Source: Acidobacteriaceae bacterium
Lineage (GTDB): Bacteria > Acidobacteriota > Terriglobia > Bryobacterales > Bryobacteraceae
Length of the DNA stretch: 6,719 bases
Reading direction: 5' to 3'
Assembly (NCBI GenBank): GCA_019246575.1
Contig: JAFAQG010000303.1
Span: forward strand, 1-6,719
Position 1 is the stretch's first letter; each line of letters starts with the position of its first letter. A program made the position numbers and the translations under genes. Of the stretch, positions 1 through 6,255 are shown piece after piece. Under the pieces are notes generated by a model. It did not search any database. It saw nothing but the letters and a program-made list of their open reading frames with translations, and was not told the origin of the DNA.

Positions 1-338
1 CTGTTGCGGCATTTGCCTCTCAGGAATTCGCGTCTGTGTATTGCGCTTCGAAAGCTGCACAAGTGTCACTCGCGAAGAGCATGGCGCTGGAACTCGCGCC
101 CTACGGCATTCGCGTGAATGCTATCGCACCGGGCGACATTTATACGGTGCAGAACGCAACAGTAGTGGATGACTTGAAACAACAGGGCGGATCAGGACGC
201 TACATCCGTTACACGCCGCTCGGCAGACGCGGCAAGGCCTGGGAAGTTGGCCAAGCTGCCGTCTTTCTTGCTTCCGACGAGGCGTCGTTTATAACGGGGA
301 GCACGCTGCTTGTAGATGGCGGATTTCTGACCTACTAA
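1..338 (+). CDS. SDR-family NAD(P)-dependent oxidoreductase, C-terminal part (5' end outside window)
   Basis: This is the last 111 residues of a classical short-chain dehydrogenase/reductase, a cytosolic enzyme that interconverts alcohols and ketones with NAD(P)H. The reading frame is open from base 3. Seen directly: the catalytic YxxxK as YCASK (Tyr13 and Lys17 of the visible part), then the family landmarks GIRVNAIAPG (35-44), FLASDEASFITG (88-99) and the terminal LLVDGGF. The frame runs open to the left edge, so the protein continues there; the family is about 250 residues, so the Rossmann nucleotide-binding half and roughly 140 residues are missing. Bases 1-2 (CT) are the end of a codon 13 residues before the Tyr, where the catalytic Ser normally sits; a TCT Ser fits. 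The stop overlaps the next start by one base (TAATG), which points to operon coupling. The family assignment is secure. The substrate is unknown. Confidence 0.93.
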   Translation, partial: VAAFASQEFASVYCASKAAQVSLAKSMALELAPYGIRVNAIAPGDIYTVQNATVVDDLKQQGGSGRYIRYTPLGRRGKAWEVGQAAVFLASDEASFITGSTLLVDGGFLTY

Positions 339-1369
339 TGATCAGTAAAGTAAGTTGCCAGGCTGAGGACTTTGGGCTAGATCAATTTCCGGCACCGGGA
401 CGTTACTCAGTCTCACTGCTTATTCCAGGACCTGAAGGCCTGCACCTGCCATTGCTCGTGATTCGTGGCGAAAGACCCGGTAAGACGCTTGTTGTGAGCG
501 CGGCAGTGCATGGAGACGAGTACGAAGGTGTTCGGGTTATCCTTGACCGATTTCAAGACCTCGAGCCTGCGGGGATGTCGGGCAACTTCGTTGCGATTGT
601 TGCTTCGAATCCTCCCGCATTTTGGGCCGGCATGCGGACCAGCCCTCTGGACGACGGAAATCTCGCACGATCCTTTCCTGGATCGATGGACGGCTCACCC
701 ACTCAGCGCCTTGCGTACTGGATTGAGAGGAGTATCCTTCCACTGGCGCATCTTTATATAGATTTTCACAGCGGCGGTCTCAAATTCGCGATGCCTTCGC
801 TGATCGGCTACTTTGAAGGCGATGAGATCGGACGGGAAGCGGCTTTTTCCTTCGGATCTCCAGTCGTGTGGCAGCATCCCACCGTTCCTCCTGGAAGAAC
901 GGTATCGGCCGCCAGAGAACGCGGAATCCCGGCGATATACACGGAATCTCCAGGCGGGGGCAGAATTTCGGAGGAGGCGCTAAGAGCTTACAGCCTAGGT
1001 CTGGAAAACGTATTACGCTTTCTCGGCGTGGTTAGCGGTACTCCAGAGCGTGTTGACTGCAAAGTCCACTTGCATGGCGACGGGAACATTGAGAGCGGTG
1101 TGACCTCAAGTACGGACGGTATTCTTGTGTCGCGCGTGGAATTGTTGCAACGAGTTTCTACGGGCGAGGAACTCGGTTTACTGTATGGCCTCAATGGTGA
1201 AGTCATCAATCGTGTTTATGCACCCTGCAGCGGTTTAGTTGTTCTTATCCATGCTTTTCCGATGGTGCGCGTGGGTGAACCGCTGTTCTTGATTACCGGG
1301 ACGTGTTCCGGCGATCTCGTCGTTTCTGACACTGGCGAGCCGACCGTGACCTGGAGTAACCGTCAATGA
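338..1369 (+). CDS. Succinylglutamate desuccinylase/aspartoacylase (AstE/AspA) family zinc deacylase, DoeB/EutE-like motif
   Basis: This is a 343-residue zinc hydrolase of the AstE/AspA branch of the M14 carboxypeptidase fold. These enzymes cleave the amide bond of N-acyl amino acids in the cytosol. Visible landmarks in order: a beta strand LVVSAAVHGDEYEG with His58 and Glu61 as the first two zinc ligands; NPPAFWAGMR with substrate-binding-type Arg100; DDGNLAR.FPG (105-115), matching the family D..NLNR.FPG; IDFHSG with His144 as the third zinc ligand; and YTESPGG, with Glu203 the likely catalytic acid/base. The last ~70 residues resemble the C-terminal beta domain (VYAPCSGLVV). The HGDEYEG form, as I recall it, is found in ectoine-catabolism deacetylases (DoeB/EutE) rather than AstE itself, but this is too weak to name the substrate. 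The start at 338 shares TAATG with the SDR stop. No strong Shine-Dalgarno is seen, so initiation probably depends on coupling. All key residues are present, so it should be active. Confidence 0.88.
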   Translation: MISKVSCQAEDFGLDQFPAPGRYSVSLLIPGPEGLHLPLLVIRGERPGKTLVVSAAVHGDEYEGVRVILDRFQDLEPAGMSGNFVAIVASNPPAFWAGMRTSPLDDGNLARSFPGSMDGSPTQRLAYWIERSILPLAHLYIDFHSGGLKFAMPSLIGYFEGDEIGREAAFSFGSPVVWQHPTVPPGRTVSAARERGIPAIYTESPGGGRISEEALRAYSLGLENVLRFLGVVSGTPERVDCKVHLHGDGNIESGVTSSTDGILVSRVELLQRVSTGEELGLLYGLNGEVINRVYAPCSGLVVLIHAFPMVRVGEPLFLITGTCSGDLVVSDTGEPTVTWSNRQ

Positions 1370-2463
1370 TAAGTATGTATGTAAGTTATTCCGATCTCAC
1401 AAAGTTCTGTACTCAAATTTTAACGGCACTCGATGTCCCGGCAGCCCATGCTGAGCTGGTCAGTAATTCTTTAGCTACGGCAAACCTTCGCGGTGTCGAT
1501 TCCCACGGTGTCCAGATGCTGCTTCCCTATATGGAACAACTAGACGCCGGATCGATGGATCCAGTAACCAAGGGATCCATTACATCCGAATCTGGCGCTT
1601 GTGTTATCTACGACGGACAGAACGGTATAGGTCAAGTAGTTGCTGACCGATGCACGGAAGAAGCTTTGCGTGTCGTGCAGCAGTGCGGACTGGCTCTTGT
1701 GATTGCCCGGAACTCAAATCACTTCGGCGCGGCAGCGTACTGGGGCCGAAAGCTGTCAGATTCCGGGCAGATTGGCATTGTTATGACGAACGCCTCGGCA
1801 GCCGTACCGCCATGGCAGGGCAAAGCAGCTCGGATCGGCACCAATCCGATTTGCGTTGCTGTGCCTGGGGATACCTCGGAGACATGGCTGCTGGATATGG
1901 CGACCACAACCGTGTCACTCGGCAAGATCTACGAAGCGTTTTATCGAGGCGAAACATCGATCCCTTCCGGTTGGGCCCTCGACGTCGACGGCAAGAGCAC
2001 GACCGATACACAAGCTGCGCTCTCGGGATTTCCGATGCCACTCGGTGGTTACAAAGGGAGCGGTCTTGGACTCATGGTCGAGATTCTGACGGCAGCATTA
2101 GGCGGCGCTCGGATGAGTACGGATGTCGGGAGTTTGAGGGTTAAGGAACGCCCGCTCAGCGTCAGCCATGCCTTTCTAGTGATAGATCCGGACCGGTTTA
2201 TCGGGCTTGCAAAATTCAAACTGGCTGTTTCAAGATTGACCAGTATGATCAAATCGACTCCACCCGCGACGGGCTACGAGGAGGTTTTAATAGCTGGTGA
2301 GCCAGAGTGGCGGGCGGAGAAGCGCCGCCTGCGCGAAGGTATTCCGCTTCCCGGCAAGCTGCTTGAAGAGTTCCAAAGGGCAGCAGATCGCCTTAACGTC
2401 CATCCTTTGCCAACAAAGGATGGATCCGACTTTCCACTTGCAACACCGGAAGAACCCAAATGA
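1366..2463 (+). CDS. Ldh_2-family (malate/L-lactate dehydrogenase superfamily) NAD(P)H oxidoreductase
   Basis: This 365-residue protein belongs to the Ldh_2 family (malate/lactate, ureidoglycolate, 2,3-diketogulonate, sulfolactate and cyclic imine reductases/dehydrogenases). The fold is distinct from Rossmann dehydrogenases and acts as a cytosolic dimer. Seen in order: LRGVDSHGV (41-49) with catalytic His47; the cofactor-binding segment NSNHFGAAAYWG (116-127); IGTNP (157-161); LDMATTTVSLGK (176-187); IPSGWALD (199-206); PLGGYKGSGLGL (225-236); and the tail signature IAGEPEW...GIPLPG (309-330). The length is normal and the family landmarks are complete. The ATG overlaps the deacylase stop as ATGA, and GGAG lies nine bases upstream. 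A second in-frame ATG at 1375 would shorten the protein by only three residues. Substrate is undecided. Between a deacylase and a Rid protein, a 2-keto acid or a cyclic imine (the DpkA type of this family) are reasonable candidates, by inference only. Confidence 0.92.
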   Translation: MISMYVSYSDLTKFCTQILTALDVPAAHAELVSNSLATANLRGVDSHGVQMLLPYMEQLDAGSMDPVTKGSITSESGACVIYDGQNGIGQVVADRCTEEALRVVQQCGLALVIARNSNHFGAAAYWGRKLSDSGQIGIVMTNASAAVPPWQGKAARIGTNPICVAVPGDTSETWLLDMATTTVSLGKIYEAFYRGETSIPSGWALDVDGKSTTDTQAALSGFPMPLGGYKGSGLGLMVEILTAALGGARMSTDVGSLRVKERPLSVSHAFLVIDPDRFIGLAKFKLAVSRLTSMIKSTPPATGYEEVLIAGEPEWRAEKRRLREGIPLPGKLLEEFQRAADRLNVHPLPTKDGSDFPLATPEEPK

Positions 2464-2846
2464 AATTCCTGTTTACGAACCCCAACTTCCCGTTCAGTGC
2501 CGCCGTAATCCATTCAGGACGGACACTAGAGACCGTATTGACGGGAATTCCAGAAGGCCAGACAAAGCCCATCGGCGGAGGAGTGACGGAGGAGTTAAAC
2601 GAGATCTTTCGCCAGTTAGACGAGGTGCTTGCAGCGGCGGGTGCACATAAGACGTCCATCGTTTCGGTCCGGTTGTATCTTCAGGACGTTGTACGTGATA
2701 TCGGAGCGGTTAATAAAGTTTATAGAGAGTACTTCGGTACACATCCGCCGAACAGGCGCGCGTATGGGGTGAATTTGCAATCGGGCATGCTCATTGAAGC
2801 AGCATTTATTGCTGAGCTGGCTGACAACGGCGAGGACACAAGATGA
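2460..2846 (+). CDS. RidA/YjgF/UK114 (Rid) family protein
   Basis: This is a 128-residue protein of the Rid family, typical in size for a small cytosolic trimer. RidA itself hydrolyses reactive enamine/imine intermediates to ketones; other Rid subfamilies have diverged or unknown roles. Seen: NPNFPFSAAVIHSG (7-20) matching the family's PFSxAVxxG opening; LTGIPEG where archetypes have (V)SGQ; VTEELNEIFRQLDEVLAAAGA (42-62), the helix preceding AG....; VRLYLQDV (70-77); VNKVYREYFG with Asn85; PPNRR (96-100), giving Arg99 in the position of the substrate-carboxylate Arg of E. coli RidA; and IEAAFIA with Glu113. The Cys next-but-one after that Arg in E. coli RidA is Ala here, and SGQ is not kept, so this may not be a true RidA orthologue. 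The start shares ATGA with the Ldh_2 stop and has a GGAAGA element upstream. A role in clearing or converting an imine made by this operon fits but is inferred. Confidence 0.9.
   Translation: MKFLFTNPNFPFSAAVIHSGRTLETVLTGIPEGQTKPIGGGVTEELNEIFRQLDEVLAAAGAHKTSIVSVRLYLQDVVRDIGAVNKVYREYFGTHPPNRRAYGVNLQSGMLIEAAFIAELADNGEDTR
2832..2836 (+). promoter_or_regulatory. Shine-Dalgarno sequence of the truncated aldo/keto reductase
   Basis: GAGGA lies inside the end of the Rid gene, six bases before the ATG at 2843. Together with the ATGA overlap it indicates that this ATG was a real, coupled start and that the aldo/keto reductase was once the fifth gene of the operon. Confidence 0.6.
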
Positions 2847-2986
2847 ACCATGCGAAGCGCAAGTTGGGCAGAACAGGATTGCAAGTTTCAGAGCTCTCAC
2901 GGGGCCGGTGGATAGAACACGACTCAAGAAACTACAAAAAACCTTTTCTGCAGCCAGTCATCCGCTCGTTAGAACAGAATCTTTAA
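2843..2986 (+). pseudogene. Truncated aldo/keto reductase: N-terminal remnant only
   Basis: This short frame of 47 codons starts on the ATGA overlap with the Rid stop. Its first residues, KRKLGRTGLQVSEL (5-18), match the hallmark N-terminus of aldo/keto reductases of the YghZ/YajO/Tas type (RKLGRTGLxVSxLGLGTW). Agreement continues loosely to Trp23 (SRGRW), ending near base 2911. After that nothing resembles the family in any forward frame, and the frame stops at 2986. A full enzyme is about 300-340 residues and carries the catalytic Asp/Tyr/Lys/His further on, so this product cannot be a working reductase. It looks like a deletion or rearrangement end-point rather than a point mutation. The last 18 bases overlap tail-to-tail with the convergent receptor gene. 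The remnant may still be translated by coupling. The N-terminal match is short but very characteristic. Confidence 0.78.
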
Positions 2987-5900
2987 TCCGAGTTGTATCT
3001 GGCGCGGGTCCAGAGCGCCAGTAACAACGCCAAAACTCGTGTTAGTACCGGGAATAAATTGATTGCCCGGCAGGGTGAAATTTGGATGATTGATGCTATT
3101 AAACGCCTCGGCGCGGAATTCTACTTGGGCTCGTTCCGCTAAAGCGAACATCCTGTGAAGCGCAAGATCCAAATCGATAATTCCAGGACCTTCGACTGTG
3201 CTGCGGCCGGCATTTCCGTAGGTGTACTGTGGCGGCGTCGCAAAACAATTTGTGTCGAACCAATGTTGCACGGTGCGTTGCGAGGTGGGCAAGTTTGGAT
3301 TGCAAACGCGGTTGGGCCATTGGGAGGACGTCGATCCTGCTGCTAAGGGATCGCCGGGAAGGAAAACGGAGAACCATGGCCCTGATTGAAGTGTTGTAAT
3401 TGTGAGCAAGCTCCAGCCAGCCAATATCTTCGAAGCAACGCCCGTTGTGGCGAACATTTTTCCTGCACCGAAGGGTAACTGATAATCGACAGAGAAAACA
3501 AAACGAAGAGGGATGTTAGACGAGGACAATCCTTTATTGGCCTGAACCGAAATATTCCTCGATCGGGATGTAACCTCGTTTGGAGTGCCGCCGACTATTT
3601 CGTCCGTGGTAGCCAAAGCTTTAGACCAAGTAAATGCGCCAAGCAGGGATAGTCCCTCATTTCCGGGCCGTTTTTCGATCTTCGCCTCTAAGGCATCGAA
3701 CCAACCTTCTCCATCACCTTCATAGAAAACGATTGATTGGTAATTCGGGTATGGTCGCCTGGACGCCATGGAGCCCGGGCCGGGCGCGGCGTCATTAACC
3801 TGAACGGCCTCGTATTCGTGAACCGTGTGTGAGCCGTCGTAACTCACGTCAAGAAGGACATTGTGACCCATCTGGTGTTCGACTGAAAAGCCCCACTCCT
3901 GCACGGTTGTCAAAGGAAGCGACAATGGAATGCCGCGAATGGTTGGAGTCGCGGTAGTGGCGAGGGCTGACGGGAATGGGTTCGAAAGAGAAATTGTCGG
4001 CGCCGTCACGCCGCTATTAAATACAAGGTTCAGAGATCCCGGCCGTGGGTTAGCGCCTAGATTCTGCGGCGCTCCGGCGATCAATTCTCCCGCGTTAATC
4101 CCGAAACCAGTTCGAAGGACGGTATTGTTCGTCAACCGGTATGCCATTCCGATTCGCGGTAAAAAGCCCTCGAGGTTTCGGTATTCCACCAAGGGCGCTC
4201 CCGGTTGGTACCTGCCGTTTGCCTGGAGCGGAGGGAAAAGCGTCTGGGTGGCAAGATCGAAATTGGATGAGAGTCCCCGTTTGTCTGACCAGGGGAAACG
4301 GTATTCATAGCGAAGTCCAAGGTTTACAGTAAGTCTTGAATTTACCTTCCAGTCATCCTGGATCCATCCATACATGCTGTTTTGATGAAGATTTGCGTCT
4401 AATATTTGGCCGCCCAACGTTGTCGTGGTTGGATCTCCCAATAGGAAATCTGCAAAAGCGTTCTTCGAATAGCGAGCTGCGAAGGTAAAGCTAGACCTTG
4501 CATTTTCGTCTAGGTAATACCAATTCTGCCTGTAGTCGACACCCATGCGCAGGAAATGGCTACTCTTGTTGAAAGAAAACGTATCGGCAGCCCACCAGTT
4601 TCCGATGACCACGGCCCCTACTACCGACGCGTCTCCAATACCGCTGTAGCCGACTATTGAAACGTCGGGAACACCGCATTTGTCGATTACACCGTGCGTT
4701 AACAGCTGTGGGATATTTAGGCTTGCGGGAAAGTTACAGCTTGCCCCGGGCGCATTTGCCGGGAAATATCCACGTCGAAAATAATTCAAGCTTGCATCAT
4801 TGACGTATTGACCATTAAACGTCTTTACGTTCCCAATTGAGCCGACCCAGCTACTTAGGGGACTGAGCGCCGTGAAGACGTTAAAGGGTGATGCCAAGAG
4901 ATTGGGGGTCGAGTCTCGTACAAATTGCCCCCACCATCGATCGGTGGGAGACGATTGGTAATCAATTCTGGTTAATACTTGATTCGTGAACGTATCAGCG
5001 GAACTGTTCGGACTCGTGTAATTCACCGGTCCGGCTGTGTTTGGCGCGGGCCAAAATTGCAGCAGTTGCTGCGCAACCGGATTTATGCGATTAGCTGGAA
5101 TACTATTGTTCAGGAACGGCTGACCGTTTGTGGGATCGATGATGGTAGTTGAAAAAACACCATTCTTTTGCGCGTCCGTGGGTACAACACCTTGGGTAGG
5201 ATTAAACGCGTGCTGGATCAGCTTCTCATAGGAAACGAAGAACCACGCCTTATCCTTTCCGTTGACAACCTTTGGAATGTAGATAGGGCCGCCAAACGTG
5301 CCACCAAAATCATTTCGCTTCAGCCCTGGCTTTGTCTGCGAGAAGAAGTTCCTCGCGTCCATGGCATCGTTCCGAAAATACTCGAATCCCTCGCCGTGGA
5401 GCATGTTGGTGCCACTCTTCGTGACTGCAATTAGTTGGCCGCCCGGCATGACACCGTAATCTGCACCGTACAGTCCGGTCTTGACTTGAAATTCCTGGAT
5501 TGCATCCACGTTGGGCAGGAATGTTGTCGCCCCATTTCCCTGGACGATCATGGCACCGTTCAACCAGACGATATTCGCGGTTCGCATCAGCCCATGTACC
5601 ACGAAACCGCCGTTGTTGAGATTGCCGCCTTGGACCATCCCGCGCGGAGGGAGCACTCCTGCGGTAAGGGTTGTCAGGGCGAGGAAATCGCGCTGATTCA
5701 ATGGAAGAGCTTCGACCTCCCTACTGTTCACCACTTGGCCAGTCGTAGCGTCGCTGGTATCCACCAGTGGAGCCTGGGCATTTACTTCCACGGTTTGGGT
5801 CGTCGCGCCGACTGCCATTTGAAAATCGATGCTAAGCGTCTGCCCGACGTTCAGTGCAACGTTCGGCCTTACCTCCTTTTCGAAACCTTTGGCCTCGACA

Positions 5901-6139
5901 GTGATCCTGTAGTCGCCCACAGGTAATGACGGTAAAGCGTAATCTCCAGAACCGGTCGTCTTTGCCGTGAACGGCTGATGAGTGGCGATGTGCTCAGCAG
6001 TAACTGTCGCATCCGCGACTACGCCGCCCGATGCGTCAGTGACAGAACCCGTTAGCGTTGCTGTTTGCAATTGGCCAAGCATCGGCGGCAACGCGGTTAA
6101 CAGAAGAATACCGGCAAATAATGGCGGATAAACGCGCAT
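2969..6139 (-). CDS. Oar-like TonB-dependent outer-membrane receptor with carboxypeptidase-regulatory-like domain
   Basis: This 1056-residue outer-membrane protein probably imports a large nutrient (oligosaccharide, peptide or similar) using TonB energy. Layout: signal peptide ~1-23 (MRVYPP, then hydrophobic LFAGILLLTALPPMLG); carboxypeptidase-regulatory-like beta-sandwich ~27-110 (TGSVTDASGGVVADATV ... SLPVGDYRITVEAKGF); plug ~115-245 with VVNSREVEALPLNQRDF, NVDAIQEFQVKTGLYGADYG and VTKSGTN; then YFRNDAMDARNFF, FGGTFGGPI and a long beta barrel. The end, EFRAEAFNSINHPNF (1007-1021) through PRQIQLGLKILF with terminal Phe, is the classical barrel closure and insertion signal. The length is normal and no internal stop is seen. 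The frame is open upstream to 6322, but the ATG at 6139 is preferred: it directly precedes the signal peptide, has GGGAG seven bases upstream, sits below a good promoter, and does not run into the MFS gene. The ligand is unknown. Confidence 0.93.
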   Translation of the reverse strand: MRVYPPLFAGILLLTALPPMLGQLQTATLTGSVTDASGGVVADATVTAEHIATHQPFTAKTTGSGDYALPSLPVGDYRITVEAKGFEKEVRPNVALNVGQTLSIDFQMAVGATTQTVEVNAQAPLVDTSDATTGQVVNSREVEALPLNQRDFLALTTLTAGVLPPRGMVQGGNLNNGGFVVHGLMRTANIVWLNGAMIVQGNGATTFLPNVDAIQEFQVKTGLYGADYGVMPGGQLIAVTKSGTNMLHGEGFEYFRNDAMDARNFFSQTKPGLKRNDFGGTFGGPIYIPKVVNGKDKAWFFVSYEKLIQHAFNPTQGVVPTDAQKNGVFSTTIIDPTNGQPFLNNSIPANRINPVAQQLLQFWPAPNTAGPVNYTSPNSSADTFTNQVLTRIDYQSSPTDRWWGQFVRDSTPNLLASPFNVFTALSPLSSWVGSIGNVKTFNGQYVNDASLNYFRRGYFPANAPGASCNFPASLNIPQLLTHGVIDKCGVPDVSIVGYSGIGDASVVGAVVIGNWWAADTFSFNKSSHFLRMGVDYRQNWYYLDENARSSFTFAARYSKNAFADFLLGDPTTTTLGGQILDANLHQNSMYGWIQDDWKVNSRLTVNLGLRYEYRFPWSDKRGLSSNFDLATQTLFPPLQANGRYQPGAPLVEYRNLEGFLPRIGMAYRLTNNTVLRTGFGINAGELIAGAPQNLGANPRPGSLNLVFNSGVTAPTISLSNPFPSALATTATPTIRGIPLSLPLTTVQEWGFSVEHQMGHNVLLDVSYDGSHTVHEYEAVQVNDAAPGPGSMASRRPYPNYQSIVFYEGDGEGWFDALEAKIEKRPGNEGLSLLGAFTWSKALATTDEIVGGTPNEVTSRSRNISVQANKGLSSSNIPLRFVFSVDYQLPFGAGKMFATTGVASKILAGWSLLTITTLQSGPWFSVFLPGDPLAAGSTSSQWPNRVCNPNLPTSQRTVQHWFDTNCFATPPQYTYGNAGRSTVEGPGIIDLDLALHRMFALAERAQVEFRAEAFNSINHPNFTLPGNQFIPGTNTSFGVVTGALDPRQIQLGLKILF

Positions 6140-6146
6140 CCTCAAG

Positions 6147-6151
6147 CTCCC
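6147..6151 (-). promoter_or_regulatory. Shine-Dalgarno sequence of the receptor gene
   Basis: GGGAG on the minus strand, seven bases before the ATG at 6139. It decides the start of the receptor in favour of the signal-peptide Met over upstream in-frame candidates. Confidence 0.65.
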
Positions 6152-6198
6152 GTGTTTTTTGAGACTGAAACAGCACAGAACGCGTAGCTTAGAATTCC

Positions 6199-6214
6199 AT
6201 ACTGTCGACAGAAT
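6199..6214 (-). promoter_or_regulatory. Palindrome, candidate operator downstream of the receptor promoter
   Basis: The minus strand reads ATTCTGTCGACAGTAT. The core CTGTCGACAG (6202-6211) is a perfect 10-base palindrome; with one mismatched pair the symmetry extends to 16 bases. It lies roughly +6 to +21 from the expected transcription start near 6220, a place where a dimeric repressor would block the promoter. I cannot assign a regulator family. A palindrome of this length can occur by chance, so this is a candidate only. Confidence 0.35.
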
Positions 6215-6225
6215 ACCTATGAGAG

Positions 6226-6235
6226 GACTATAGTC
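6226..6235 (-). promoter_or_regulatory. Palindrome over the -10 box
   Basis: GACTATAGTC is a perfect 10-base palindrome containing the whole TATAGT -10 hexamer of the receptor promoter. Symmetry does not extend further on either side. It may be an operator half of a regulated promoter or a simple coincidence of the -10 sequence with its flanks. Confidence 0.25.
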
Positions 6236-6255
6236 TACCCGTTCGCGGTTGTCAA
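6227..6255 (-). promoter_or_regulatory. Sigma70-type promoter of the receptor gene
   Basis: On the minus strand TTGACA (6255-6250, perfect -35) is followed by a 17-base spacer and TATAGT (6232-6227, five of six bases of the -10 consensus). Transcription would begin near 6220, giving a leader of about 80 bases before the ATG at 6139. The -35 box overlaps the stop codon of the upstream MFS gene (6252-6254), so the receptor can be transcribed independently of that gene. The site is predicted from consensus and spacing only. Confidence 0.65.

Larger units (their letters stand above)
1..2986 (+). other. Translationally coupled operon: SDR - deacylase - Ldh_2 - Rid - AKR remnant
   Basis: Five consecutive frames share stop/start bases: TAATG at 336-340, ATGA at 1366-1369, ATGA at 2460-2463 and ATGA at 2843-2846. 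There is no spacer in which an internal promoter or terminator would normally sit. The promoter and probably further genes lie left of the window. The composition (oxidoreductases, an amidohydrolase-type deacylase, an imine-handling-type protein) is that of a small-molecule catabolic operon; its substrate is not determined. Confidence 0.85.

Noticed and set aside
1650..2144. Plus-strand open frame of 164 codons within the Ldh_2 gene
   Set aside because: It is in another frame of a gene whose family motifs are complete across the same bases. The translation is rich in Arg, Ser and Cys and has no recognisable motif.
2911..2986. Simple frameshift as the cause of the broken aldo/keto reductase
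   Set aside because: None of the forward frames after 2911 resembles the rest of the family, so lost sequence fits better than a single-base indel.
2905..2990. Possible terminator between the convergent genes, suggested by a six-base A run (T run on the minus strand) around 2936
   Set aside because: No convincing GC-rich hairpin stands next to the run on either strand; the CACGGGGCCGGTG stretch forms only a three-pair stem.
2794..3024. Plus-strand open frame of 76 codons spanning the Rid/receptor junction
   Set aside because: It overlaps the Rid gene in another frame and runs into the receptor's 3' end. The aldo/keto reductase signal is in a different frame, and this one has no family resemblance.
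5435..5926. Plus-strand open frame of 163 codons inside the receptor gene
   Set aside because: It lies antisense to a clearly real, well-conserved protein. Its translation resembles no family I know, and it has no fitting start signal.
6140..6165. CTCAA/TTGAG pairing around the receptor's ribosome binding site
   Set aside because: The stem is only five mostly weak pairs with a 13-base loop that leaves GGGAG unpaired. It is too weak to claim as a regulatory hairpin.
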